From positions 52,815-116,814 of the forward strand of contig NZ_JAARLZ010000015.1 of NCBI RefSeq assembly GCF_011759365.1: DNA of 64,000 bases, written 5' to 3'. Under the pieces are notes generated by a model. It saw only the letters and a list, made by a program, of their open reading frames with translations. It had not been told where the DNA came from and did no database searches. Positions 8,346 through 17,398 of the stretch are shown here, one piece after another (within the stretch, counting starts at the first letter, position 1; each line of letters opens with the position of its first letter). Both the position numbers and the translations under genes were made by a program. This DNA comes from Luteibacter anthropi (GTDB taxonomy: Bacteria; Pseudomonadota; Gammaproteobacteria; Xanthomonadales; Rhodanobacteraceae).

Positions 8346-9203
8346 CTAGGGAAGGCGTCGGTAAATCACGTCACTGAGACTGTTTATCTGACTTTTGGTA
8401 GCGGGAGGGTTTTGGAGGACCTGCCCGGCTAAAGGGTGGCTCGCCATGGCTTCCCTGGTGTTAAGTTCGATAGAAGGGTCATCCTTGAACTTCTGTTTCA
8501 AATGGTGATGGGCGCTGTTGGCCAGGATGTCCGCGGCCAGCGTCATGGAGGACTGTTCGCAGCGGATACCTATATCGATATGGGCGAACCTGACGGAAGC
8601 GCTGACGCTCGATAAATCCGATGTCATCACATGCGTGACCCGTTTAGCGGGATCCCTGTCACGCGTTTTCTCCTCATGGACAATGGGTTCGCCCTTCATG
8701 ACCTGGATATAGCTTTCAATTTCCTGAAGGAGTCGCTTCCTGACGCCATTGTCGATCGTATCGGTGATGACCTCGATGCACACGCCTTCCTCGCGGTATG
8801 GATGGAGGCATGCAAGTGCTTTGATCATGACGTCACTAAAAAGCTTGGCGTGAAGCAATTCCCCGTCGTTTTTCGCACCACCTCGTTCCGGATCGAACTC
8901 GGATTGATAGAGGCCTTCGACGAAAATCGCCTCATATAGCCAAGGGATGCCTTCTTTTTGAAACGTGTCGATTAACGCCTTCCTCAATCTCGCCTGCTCC
9001 TCGGGCGGAGCCTCCGTGATGTGTGCCTTCCCATCAAACTCGGCGGATTGGATGGCTTCATCAAGTAATGACTTGTAATGTTCGAACCGGTTGGCAGGCA
9101 GGAGGAAGCCTGCCATCACCCCCAACTCACCTTCGAATTTTTCCTTGGCTCCGGCATATCCCTTTGCGCCTGACTCGTCGATGATCAGATAGTGCTTTTG
9201 CAT
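8346..9203 (-). CDS. DUF3800 domain protein
   Basis: 285 aa. The opening YLIIDESG is the hallmark of DUF3800, an RNase H-like fold family whose first Asp and later acidic residues suggest metal-dependent nucleic-acid chemistry. A later DILANSAHHHLK helix also fits. ATG at 9203 has GAGGGA just upstream. DUF3800 genes are common in variable islands and next to defence genes, but no activity is firmly established. It is divergent from a HipA-like kinase, with 249 bp between them, and convergent with the AraC gene. Confidence 0.8.
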   Translation of the reverse strand: MQKHYLIIDESGAKGYAGAKEKFEGELGVMAGFLLPANRFEHYKSLLDEAIQSAEFDGKAHITEAPPEEQARLRKALIDTFQKEGIPWLYEAIFVEGLYQSEFDPERGGAKNDGELLHAKLFSDVMIKALACLHPYREEGVCIEVITDTIDNGVRKRLLQEIESYIQVMKGEPIVHEEKTRDRDPAKRVTHVMTSDLSSVSASVRFAHIDIGIRCEQSSMTLAADILANSAHHHLKQKFKDDPSIELNTREAMASHPLAGQVLQNPPATKSQINSLSDVIYRRLP

Positions 9204-9360
9204 ATTCCCTCACGCTGAGTGGTTCAGGCCTTCGTACGTCGCCTGCATGCCCTTGCCGATATCCGGGCAATACGATTGGCGTCAGTCTAGCGGTCTCGCC
9301 CGGTACGTGGGCATGGCGCCACCGAGTCGTGTGGCGCCAGTTCTTGGATAAGTTGCTAGA

Positions 9361-9449
9361 AGTATCTATTCAAATATAAAGCATGCATATTCATAACTAT
9401 TTGAATTAATTGACACTTGACGATGATAATCTATTCAAGTATCTATTCA
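9361..9449 (+). promoter_or_regulatory. Promoter and repeated operator of the HipA-like gene
   Basis: The 12-mer AGTATCTATTCA occurs exactly at 9361-9372 and 9438-9449, and CTATTCA a third time at 9431-9437. ATTCAAATA (9368-9376) is an exact inverted repeat of TATTTGAAT (9398-9406). A promoter fits in between: TTGAAT (9401-9406), 18 bp, GATAAT (9425-9430). The repeats overlap the -35 box and the expected transcription start, the layout of autorepression. Confidence 0.65.
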
Positions 9450-9452
9450 GGC

Positions 9453-10829
9453 ATGGCCTTGCCCACCGACAACCCATCGCCTTTACTCGCCCTACTTCAG
9501 CGGCACGGACCTTCGTCGGCTCAGCAGCTGGCATCTGCACTCGGTGTCAGCCAACCGACAGTGTCGCGAATGCTCGACTCCGAGGGGGATCGTGCTATCC
9601 GCATTGGAAGGGCTCGCCGTACGCGATATGCCGCTGTGCGCAATGTGCGCGGGCTGGGCACGCACTGGCCCCTGTTTCGCATCGACGCCCGGGGGCGTCC
9701 ACAGGCATTCGGTGAGATGAGGGCCCTTTACGGTGCAGGGGTGCAGGTATCGATAGACAGTACGCCTGACTGGTTTCGGGACGAGTTCGTCGATGGGGTC
9801 TTTCCCGGCGTCCCATGGTTTCTGGACGATCAGCGCCCCCAAGGATTTCTCGGCCGTCTCTTCGCCCAGCGATGGGCGCGTGAGTTGGGACTTCACGCCG
9901 ATGTACTCATGTGGGACGACGACGCTGTGCTGACCGCGTTGCTTCTTCAGGGAGGCGACGAGCAAGGTAATTTCGTTCTCGGTGAAGGTGCGCTTGAGCG
10001 CGCGCTCACGGGTTCGCATGATGAAGTGTCCGTATCCGACAGGGACACCCGATATACTGTTCTGGCAGAGAAGGTACTGGCCGGAGAGTCGGTAGGTTCA
10101 TCGGCTGCGGGTGAACAACCCAAGTTCACAGCCATGGTGCGAGATGCAGATGGTTCTCCACGTCATGTCATCGTGAAGTTCAGTGAGTCTGTCGGAAGTT
10201 CTCCTGCGGCTAGGCGCTGGGCGGATTTATTGATCTGCGAGCATCTGGCAGATGAGCTTCTGGCAGAGCATGGTGATCACAGTGCGAAGACGAATCTCGT
10301 CTGGTCACAGGATCGCCTGTGCCTTGAAGTAAGTCGATTTGATCGCCTCGGCGCTTATGGACGACGAGGTTGCGTCACCCTTGCTGCATGGAGCGATGCT
10401 CACGATGGTGAGCGGGATGACTGGCCGCGCGCAACGGAACGGATGCGCCGGGCCGGTTGGGTGCAGTTGGAAGATGTCGAGCGTGTACGACGTCGCTGGT
10501 GGTTCGGGCGAATGATCGGCAACACAGACATGCACTTCGGTAATCTCTCGTTCTTCCTTGACGATTCGCTTCCCATGTCGCTCACGCCGAGCTACGACAT
10601 GCTTCCGATGTTGTATCGGCCGGCTAGTAATGGAGCGATTGTCGCCAGGGATTACGCGCCACCGGTGCCGATGCCAGCGGATATGGCGGTATGGCAAGAG
10701 GTTGCAGGCTGGTCCGAATCTTATTGGAGGACCGTTTCCAATCACGCCGAACTAAGTCGTGAAATGCGCGACATAGCCCGGAAAAATCGGATTCTGATGA
10801 GTCAGGCCCGACAGCGTTTTTCGTCATAG
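9453..10829 (+). CDS. yjjJ: HipA-family Ser/Thr kinase with N-terminal HTH (YjjJ-like)
   Basis: 458 aa from the ATG at 9453. A start at 9417 would translate the operator repeats and is rejected. Residues about 10-60 are a winged helix (SAQQLASALGVSQPTVSRML). From about residue 90 the protein is HipA-like: AGEQPKF and VIVKFSE in the ATP-binding part, GNTDMHFGNLSF as catalytic loop (HxGN type, with Asp before Met-His), and PSYDMLPMLY as metal-binding DxxP region. E. coli YjjJ has this same fusion. Here the DNA-binding half replaces a separate HipB antitoxin, and none is encoded next door. It probably phosphorylates an aminoacyl-tRNA synthetase or another protein; the target is unknown. The stop overlaps the convergent membrane gene by six bases. 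Confidence 0.85.
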   Translation: MALPTDNPSPLLALLQRHGPSSAQQLASALGVSQPTVSRMLDSEGDRAIRIGRARRTRYAAVRNVRGLGTHWPLFRIDARGRPQAFGEMRALYGAGVQVSIDSTPDWFRDEFVDGVFPGVPWFLDDQRPQGFLGRLFAQRWARELGLHADVLMWDDDAVLTALLLQGGDEQGNFVLGEGALERALTGSHDEVSVSDRDTRYTVLAEKVLAGESVGSSAAGEQPKFTAMVRDADGSPRHVIVKFSESVGSSPAARRWADLLICEHLADELLAEHGDHSAKTNLVWSQDRLCLEVSRFDRLGAYGRRGCVTLAAWSDAHDGERDDWPRATERMRRAGWVQLEDVERVRRRWWFGRMIGNTDMHFGNLSFFLDDSLPMSLTPSYDMLPMLYRPASNGAIVARDYAPPVPMPADMAVWQEVAGWSESYWRTVSNHAELSREMRDIARKNRILMSQARQRFSS

Positions 10830-11513
10830 CATCGCTGGTACCGTGTCTTCGCTGGGCCGTTCCGTTTTTTGCTTCAAGGCAATGGCTTCATGCAAATACA
10901 TGTCCATGGCTTCGACGCGCGATCTCATCATCGCAGACATCCAGTTCAAAGCATAAAGAAGCGCCAGGACCAAGCCGGCCAACGTATCGACCAGGCCTAA
11001 TGGCTTTCCCTGCATGTACTGTTCGGCCTGAAGGTAGACGGCGATGAATACAGGAATGATCCCGAGCGTTGCCGTGCTACCGAATAAGAGTGGGAGCCTT
11101 TGATTGAATCGTTCTCGCCGAAAGGTCGCCATGGCGGAATGGCGTTCAAGCGTGTCGATAGGCAGGCTGGCCAGCCAATCGATCAGCCCGAAATGATATT
11201 TGGTGTCATGGTCAAGCTGCTCGGCGAAGTTCCTTATCGGTGCGCGCAGGCTGAAATACTCCTGGCGCGTATACCAGAAATTCAAGGTGATGCCGAGAAT
11301 TTCCAGCGCCAGAAAAAGCAGCATGATGACGATCTGGATACCTCCCGGAATGGGAAGGTTGCTCACCAGGATGGACAGGGAGAACGCCAGCACCGCCAGG
11401 GCCAATCCGAACTTCGCTTTCTGGGGCGATGTTGACCTTCCTGAGTCGTAATCAGGCATCTCACTCAATCGACGATTCAATTCGACGAAAGTGAGCTTCG
11501 AACTATGGGTCAT
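10824..11513 (-). CDS. Membrane protein of unknown function
   Basis: 229 aa from the ATG at 11513. Four hydrophobic segments form two hairpins: residues about 33-52 and 55-77, then about 140-160 and 175-193. The charged stretch between them (FAEQLDHDTKYHFGLIDWLASL) and the C-terminal tail are probably cytoplasmic. I do not recognise the family. It lies 28 bp after dbpA on the same strand and may be read through from it. Its 3' end overlaps the end of the HipA-like gene, so the two transcripts converge. Confidence 0.7.
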   Translation of the reverse strand: MTHSSKLTFVELNRRLSEMPDYDSGRSTSPQKAKFGLALAVLAFSLSILVSNLPIPGGIQIVIMLLFLALEILGITLNFWYTRQEYFSLRAPIRNFAEQLDHDTKYHFGLIDWLASLPIDTLERHSAMATFRRERFNQRLPLLFGSTATLGIIPVFIAVYLQAEQYMQGKPLGLVDTLAGLVLALLYALNWMSAMMRSRVEAMDMYLHEAIALKQKTERPSEDTVPAML

Positions 11514-11541
11514 GCGAAGTTCTTCCCTGATGGAGTGTGAA

Positions 11542-12906
<1,365 letters not shown>

Positions 12907-12915
<9 letters not shown>

Positions 12916-12938
12916 GCGCCTATGATCGCATGAACGAC
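12907..12938 (-). promoter_or_regulatory. Perfect hairpin enclosing the dbpA start codon
   Basis: GTCGTTCATGCG (12907-12918) and CGCATGAACGAC (12927-12938) are exact complements around an 8-nt loop. The arm nearest the gene contains the dbpA ATG. In the mRNA this would hide the start codon unless opened, possibly by DbpA itself, by the ribosome or by heat. Confidence 0.6.
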
Positions 12939-12950
12939 TCCCCTCACCCG

Positions 12951-13889
12951 TCAATGTCCCTGATTTTCCTGGGATCGCAGCCACGCCTGGAGGATGGCCT
13001 CGCCGATGTAGAGGTCCTGCACGGAGATGCCCGAGCTGTCGAACACGGTGATCTCGTCGTCGCGGGTCCGGCCCGGGTGGCTGCCGTCGAGCACATGGCC
13101 GATGGACGTGGCGGGGACGTAGGCCGGCGCGTGCTGGAATTCGCCCACCACGCGCGACTGGCGTTCGAGGTCACAGAACAGCGTGCCTTCGCGCAGCAGG
13201 GCCACGGGCAGTTCCTGCTTGCCCACGGTGTCCGAGCCCATCGACGAAACGTGCGTGCCGGGGCGCACCCAGGCGGCGTCGAACAGCGGTGCGCGTGAGG
13301 TGGTCACGGTGGTGATGATGTCGGCCTGCCGGCAGGCCGCTTCGGCCGCCTCCGGCCGGGCGTTGATGCCTTGCGCCTGAAGGCCGTCGCAGAAGGCAGC
13401 CACGCGGGCCGGGTCGCGGCCCACCACCAGCACCTGGCGAATGGGGCGCACCAGCGCCAGGGCCAGCACCTCGTGGTGGGCCTGGTGGCCGTTGCCGAAG
13501 ACCGTGAGCGTGGCGGCATCCGGGTGGGCCAGCACGTCGGTGGCCACGGCGTTGGCGGCGGCGGTGCGGAAGGTGTTGACCTTGCCGCCTTCGATCACCG
13601 CCGCGATGCGGCCGCTTTCCGGATGGAGCAGGACGATGCTGGAATGGTGGTTGGTCTCGCCACGCGCTTCGTTGCCCGGCCAGTAGCTGCCCACCTTGAA
13701 GCCGGTGAGCGTGGGCGTGGTGGCGGACTTGATACCGAACCGCTGCCCTTCGCCCGGTCCGTTGCCGATCACCACGGGAAAGCTCTGGCAATCCGGCAGG
13801 ACGGCGGCGGCAAGGGAAGCGCGGATGGCGTCATAGGCCATATGCCGGGTGATGAGCGTGGCGGAGGTGGCTTCGTCGATGATATGCAT
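12951..13889 (-). CDS. Ornithine cyclodeaminase / mu-crystallin family enzyme
   Basis: 312 aa. The fold is recognised from GIKSATTP, GFKVGSYWPGN and the NAD(P)-binding FGNGHQAHHEVLAL segment, with RTAAANAVATD in the expected place. Members reduce cyclic imino acids or deaminate amino acids. Beside a D-amino-acid lyase remnant (stop eight bases upstream), imino-acid reduction after deamination is a plausible role. The ATG at 13889 is chosen by homology; the upstream bases GGTAACGACCTC are not a strong ribosome-binding site. It lies upstream of dbpA on the same strand, 35 bp away. Confidence 0.85.
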   Translation of the reverse strand: MHIIDEATSATLITRHMAYDAIRASLAAAVLPDCQSFPVVIGNGPGEGQRFGIKSATTPTLTGFKVGSYWPGNEARGETNHHSSIVLLHPESGRIAAVIEGGKVNTFRTAAANAVATDVLAHPDAATLTVFGNGHQAHHEVLALALVRPIRQVLVVGRDPARVAAFCDGLQAQGINARPEAAEAACRQADIITTVTTSRAPLFDAAWVRPGTHVSSMGSDTVGKQELPVALLREGTLFCDLERQSRVVGEFQHAPAYVPATSIGHVLDGSHPGRTRDDEITVFDSSGISVQDLYIGEAILQAWLRSQENQGH

Positions 13890-13896
13890 GAGGTCG

Positions 13897-14175
13897 TTAC
13901 CAGCCCCGGAATCGCGGCCAGTAGGGAGCGGCCCCGGGGGCATCGGAAATCACGTGGTAGCCGTCGAACTGGGCGGCGGTCGAACAGGCGTGGTGGGGCA
14001 GGACGCGCATCAGCGTGCCAACCGGAAAACCGGTGGTACGCAGGCCTGATTCCGGCATCGGTTGCAGGATACCGTGCTCCTGATTGAGCGCGATTGGACG
14101 AATCCCGCGAATGGCTTGACCGTGTACACCGCAGAAGCCCCGGCCTGCCGCTCGTGAAACACGGCGGCGGGCTGT
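13897..14175 (-). pseudogene. C-terminal remnant of a D-threonine aldolase / D-serine dehydratase-like gene
   Basis: The last 68 codons (from about 14100) read RPIALNQEHGIL, TLMRVLPHHACST and FDGYHVIS, the C-terminal domain of the alanine-racemase-fold D-threonine aldolase/D-serine dehydratase family, including the HxC metal site. Upstream, similarity stops and the frame runs into a REP-like repeat at 14176; the whole PLP-binding barrel is missing. The remnant ends eight bases before the cyclodeaminase start, so the pair was once an operon. Deletion between repeats is the likely cause. Confidence 0.72.
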
Positions 14176-14272
14176 CGTAGGAGCGTGCTTGCGCGCGACC
14201 GACACGAAGCGTTATCTCCATAATCACCGGCACCTTGCATGTGGCCTGTCGCGCGCAAGGCGCGCTCCTACA
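14176..14272. repeat. REP-like doublet (inverted pair), partly degenerate
   Basis: A forward unit with a variant GCGTGCTTGCGC core (14176-14200) and a reverse unit ending CGCGCTCCTACA (to 14272). It marks the broken end of the lyase remnant. Confidence 0.85.
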
Positions 14273-14295
14273 AGGGGATGGTGATCGTGTGATGC

Positions 14296-15135
14296 CTAGC
14301 GAAGTTCGCTTGTCGATGCGTCAAGAATCTTCATCGACTCGGCGTTGCGTCGGGTCCATTCCACGACATCGTGTTTGGATACGGGAGCCTCGCGTGCCAC
14401 CGCCGGACGACCATGGATGGTATTGAGCTCGCTCGCACCATGCGGCGTGGATATCGATGGTAGCGGAATCGGTGCAAGCCCCATCACCGGCTGGCTGGGC
14501 GGCGCGTCGCGCAACGCGGCCATCTGCGCCTGCTGGATTTCATGGATGTAGAACCGATAAAGCGTCATCAACGCCACCGCCATCACGAGTACGGCTGCGG
14601 CGGCGGCCATCAGGTGCATATGTCGCATGGGTGTACGTGCGGAAGGTACCGAAACGATCGTGTGTCCCCGTATGCTGGTTTTCCACGACGGTGGCGGCAG
14701 GGGAGGCGGCGGTGCGATGGCCACCGGCTCATGGATGGGGCCAAGCATCGCGCGCACGGCGCGACCATCGATCAAACGGATATGCCGGAACTTCGCCGCG
14801 GCATCGATGGCGGCCTTGGTGAATTCGCCGGAGGTGATGACGATGGCGCCGGTCGCCCCGGCCGTATGCAGCATGCCGATCAATTCATGCACGGCGTCGT
14901 GCGGCACCTGGAAGGCAGGCCAGTGCTTGCACTGCACGAGAATGGTTTCCGGTGCGCGATGCAGCTTGAGGTCGATGCCGCCATCGGTGTGCCGGGTCTT
15001 CTGGCCGCTGCCGGTGTGTTCCACTTCATAGCCGTTGAGGCGGAAGTGTTCGGCGATCATCCGTTCGAAAGCCTGCCACGACACGCGGGTCAGCGCGTCG
15101 TCATGGCGATAGCGAACGGGACGGAAGCCGCTCAT
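14296..15135 (-). CDS. Membrane-anchored Mrr-type restriction endonuclease (second copy)
   Basis: 279 aa from the ATG at 15135. Residues about 14-132 form the Mrr_cat domain: TDGGIDLK (Asp51, Asp55) and VQCKHW (Gln68, Lys70). They are closely similar to the copy at 5444-6331, including VPHDAVHELIGMLHTAGATG and ITSGEFTKAA. A Pro-rich linker (about 135-150) leads to a hydrophobic segment at about 175-195 and a polar tail ending EWTRRNAESMKIL, again shared with the first copy. Longer upstream openings are not conserved. It is divergent from an LprI-domain protein 364 bp away. The cytoplasmic nuclease domain is probably held at the inner membrane. Confidence 0.84.
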   Translation of the reverse strand: MSGFRPVRYRHDDALTRVSWQAFERMIAEHFRLNGYEVEHTGSGQKTRHTDGGIDLKLHRAPETILVQCKHWPAFQVPHDAVHELIGMLHTAGATGAIVITSGEFTKAAIDAAAKFRHIRLIDGRAVRAMLGPIHEPVAIAPPPPLPPPSWKTSIRGHTIVSVPSARTPMRHMHLMAAAAAVLVMAVALMTLYRFYIHEIQQAQMAALRDAPPSQPVMGLAPIPLPSISTPHGASELNTIHGRPAVAREAPVSKHDVVEWTRRNAESMKILDASTSELR

Positions 15136-15499
15136 CGGACGACGTTCCGCAACGACTGGACCCTGTGACGCCGAAGAGCGTCCGTGCAGACTTCCATGGC
15201 ATTCCCCTGTGCCATCCTGACGCCCGCCCCCTCGGCCGGCCGGATGGATCGCCCGACTATAGCGGCTTATCGGAGGGGCGCGGCCGGCGCCAAAGGGTTG
15301 TGGCCGAATTTGGGTATCGCCTGTGTCGGTTGCGTTACAGGGCTGCGGGTGGTGATCAAGCCTCACCCGATGAACGTCTGCTTAGGGTCACGATAGACGC
15401 AGCAGGTCCAGCCATGGTGTCCCGGTACCCGGCACGGTCTAATTGCGCCGGGACGAAGACGGGCCATCCTGGTCCGCCGTCGGGAAAGGAGTGTCGTCG
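15136..15499. other. Divergent intergenic region, no gene seen
   Basis: 364 bp between the second Mrr-type gene and the LprI-domain gene. A 112-codon opening on the plus strand has no recognisable family, shows poor codon use and overlaps the true start of the next gene, so it is not called. It presumably holds both promoters, but no clear -35/-10 pair stands out. Confidence 0.6.
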
Positions 15500-16825
15500 A
15501 TGAAGGGTCTGATCGGGCTGGCGCTGGTGCTGTTGGCGCCGGGCGCAGCAAGTGCGGCGGGTTTCGATTGCGCGAAGGCGTCCAGCGAGGCAGAGAAACA
15601 GGTATGCGCCTCGCCGAAGCTTTCCGCCCTGGACAGCGACCTGGGCAAGGCATTCCAGGCCGCCGTGCAGGCGCATCCCGAGCTGGCCGATGCGATCCGC
15701 CTCGATCAGCGGCACTGGCTGGCCGGTCGCGACGATGTGACGTGGGGATTCAAGGCCAGTGCGCTGGACAATTCGATCCAGGAATCGCTCACCGGCCTGT
15801 ATCAGCGACGTATTGCCGTGCTGAAAGGCGTGGGCAACAAGCCGGGCGGTCCCCTGGATGCCGTGCAGTCGGCGTTGCCAGGGATTCCCGCGGGAACCAC
15901 CGATGTGGTCAAGGCGCTGGCTTCGGCAGGTGTGCTGACGCTTGCCAAAGAGGTTGAGGTACCGGACCCGAAGTCGCTGCCATTCCAGGCCGACGAATCG
16001 CTGCGCAAGCAGATCGATATGGACGACGGTCGCCTGACGAACCGTGTGCTGGATGGCTCTCCCATCGGGTCGCTTTATGCGCTCGGTGGCACGGCCAATT
16101 GCTATTCCGAGGCGCCTTATCGACGGGATGGAAACAAGGCAGTGGGCGTGGATATGCCTCCAATCTGGGGCACCGACTGCATGACGCGACATGAAATCGC
16201 CCGCATCGGTAGCGATGTCGTCGCGTTGAGGGTGGACGGTGGCACTGCGGAAACCACCTTTGCTGCCAGCCGCTGGCAGGGCAACGCATTCGGCCCCGCC
16301 GTGGAACTGCTTGCACGCTTCGACGTCACCCTTGCCCTGAAAGGCGCCGCCTGCGCACCGAAGGAATCGCCCTGCGATGAGTTCGGCAAGCTGGCCATGC
16401 AGTACGCCACGCGTTATGCGTTGCGTCCGCAGCCGGGCACCATCGACCGGCTGGACAAGGGGATGGACAAGGCGGCTTATGCGGCAGCCGTCGCCGTGGC
16501 CACCGCACCCGACGGTATCGCGCCGAAGGGCAAGGACACCGGTGCCGCCGAGCTGCCCACCTTCGGCAGCAAGATCACGGGCTACAGCATGAGCGGCTAT
16601 GCCAGCGAGGCCACCACCTTTCCGATCCGTTTCCGCAACGAAACCCTGCTGGGCCTGATCGGGCACGGGCATGTGGGCTGGCGTCAGAACGACGACTGGC
16701 TGGTGTCCGCATGGCGGCTCAAGGGCGGCAAGCTGGAGCCCGTCGCTTCTGCATATATCGAGGCCAACCCGGGGCGTATCCTGTTCTCGTCGTCGGTACC
16801 TCCCACGCCCAGGCCCTCCTTGTGA
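15500..16825 (+). CDS. Secreted protein with N-terminal LprI (DUF1311) domain
   Basis: 441 aa from the ATG at 15500, backed by GGAG eight bases upstream. Residues 1-20 are a signal peptide (ALVLLAPGAASA). Residues about 22-100 are LprI-like: FDCAKASSEAEKQVC, LDSDLGKAFQAAV and RLDQRHWLAGRDD. The remaining 340 residues are mixed alpha/beta with six further cysteines (pairs in ANCYSE/TDCMTR and ACAPKESPCDE) and no family I recognise. It is periplasmic. It shares its last four bases with a small membrane protein, so the two are translationally coupled. Confidence 0.8.
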   Translation: MKGLIGLALVLLAPGAASAAGFDCAKASSEAEKQVCASPKLSALDSDLGKAFQAAVQAHPELADAIRLDQRHWLAGRDDVTWGFKASALDNSIQESLTGLYQRRIAVLKGVGNKPGGPLDAVQSALPGIPAGTTDVVKALASAGVLTLAKEVEVPDPKSLPFQADESLRKQIDMDDGRLTNRVLDGSPIGSLYALGGTANCYSEAPYRRDGNKAVGVDMPPIWGTDCMTRHEIARIGSDVVALRVDGGTAETTFAASRWQGNAFGPAVELLARFDVTLALKGAACAPKESPCDEFGKLAMQYATRYALRPQPGTIDRLDKGMDKAAYAAAVAVATAPDGIAPKGKDTGAAELPTFGSKITGYSMSGYASEATTFPIRFRNETLLGLIGHGHVGWRQNDDWLVSAWRLKGGKLEPVASAYIEANPGRILFSSSVPPTPRPSL

Positions 16826-17301
16826 ACGTTTTCGCCACCACCATGAGCAGGTCGGTCCGCTGGACGGGCATGCTCACCCTCGTGATCCTGTTTCTCGTCG
16901 TAGGGCTGATGGCCTCACGGCCGAATGCCACCTTCAGCGTGCCGCTGTCCGGGCTGTTGCTGGTGATCCTGTCGATCACTTATGCCTTGTCGCCCTTTCG
17001 CTATGAAGTGGCTGACGGGCAGCTGGTCGTGCGCCGTCAGGTAGGGCGTGCCACGGCGAACCTGCGCGGGGCGAAGGTCGAGATCGATCCGGAGGCCTTC
17101 CAGGGGTTGATTCGTACCTTTGGCAACGGTGGGTTCTTTGCCGTGCATGGCATGTACTGGTCGCGGCGACTGGGTTCCGTGCGCGTGTTCGCCCGCAACC
17201 GCGATCACGGCGTGGTGCTCACGCTGGCGACGGGCAAGAAATGGGTGCTGTCGCCAGATAACCCGGCGGCCTTCGCAGCAGCGATAAAAGCCCAGTCCTG
17301 A
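16822..17301 (+). CDS. Small membrane protein with bacterial PH-like domain
   Basis: 159 aa from a GTG overlapping the previous stop (GTGA); an ATG at 16843 is the alternative. Two transmembrane helices (TGMLTLVILFLVVGLM and VPLSGLLLVILSITYAL) precede FRYEVADGQLVVRRQVGR and a beta-rich tail ending KKWVLSPDNPAAFAAAI, the pattern of small bacterial PH-domain proteins. It is co-expressed with the LprI-domain protein. Function is unknown. Confidence 0.72.
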   Translation: MNVFATTMSRSVRWTGMLTLVILFLVVGLMASRPNATFSVPLSGLLLVILSITYALSPFRYEVADGQLVVRRQVGRATANLRGAKVEIDPEAFQGLIRTFGNGGFFAVHGMYWSRRLGSVRVFARNRDHGVVLTLATGKKWVLSPDNPAAFAAAIKAQS

Positions 17302-17304
17302 CTC

Positions 17305-17390
17305 TGTAGGAGCGCGCCTGCGCGCGACCGGTTATCGCGAGAACCTTTTTCTTTCGCAATAACCGGTCGCGCGCAAGGCGCGCTCCTACA
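17305..17390. repeat. REP-like doublet
   Basis: Forward unit then reverse unit; arms extend beyond the core through ACCGGTTAT/ATAACCGGT, giving a long hairpin between two convergent genes. It could act as a bidirectional transcript end. Confidence 0.92.
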
Positions 17391-17398
17391 GGGGTGGG

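Noticed and set aside
9417..9452. An earlier start for the HipA-like gene
   Set aside because: It would translate the operator repeats (YSSIYSG), and homologues begin at the winged helix.
9204..9452. A HipB-type antitoxin gene next to the HipA-like kinase
   Set aside because: No small HTH frame is present; the DNA-binding domain is fused to the kinase instead.
15165..15503. A 112-codon frame upstream of the LprI-domain gene
   Set aside because: No family, overlaps the supported start of the real gene, atypical codon use.
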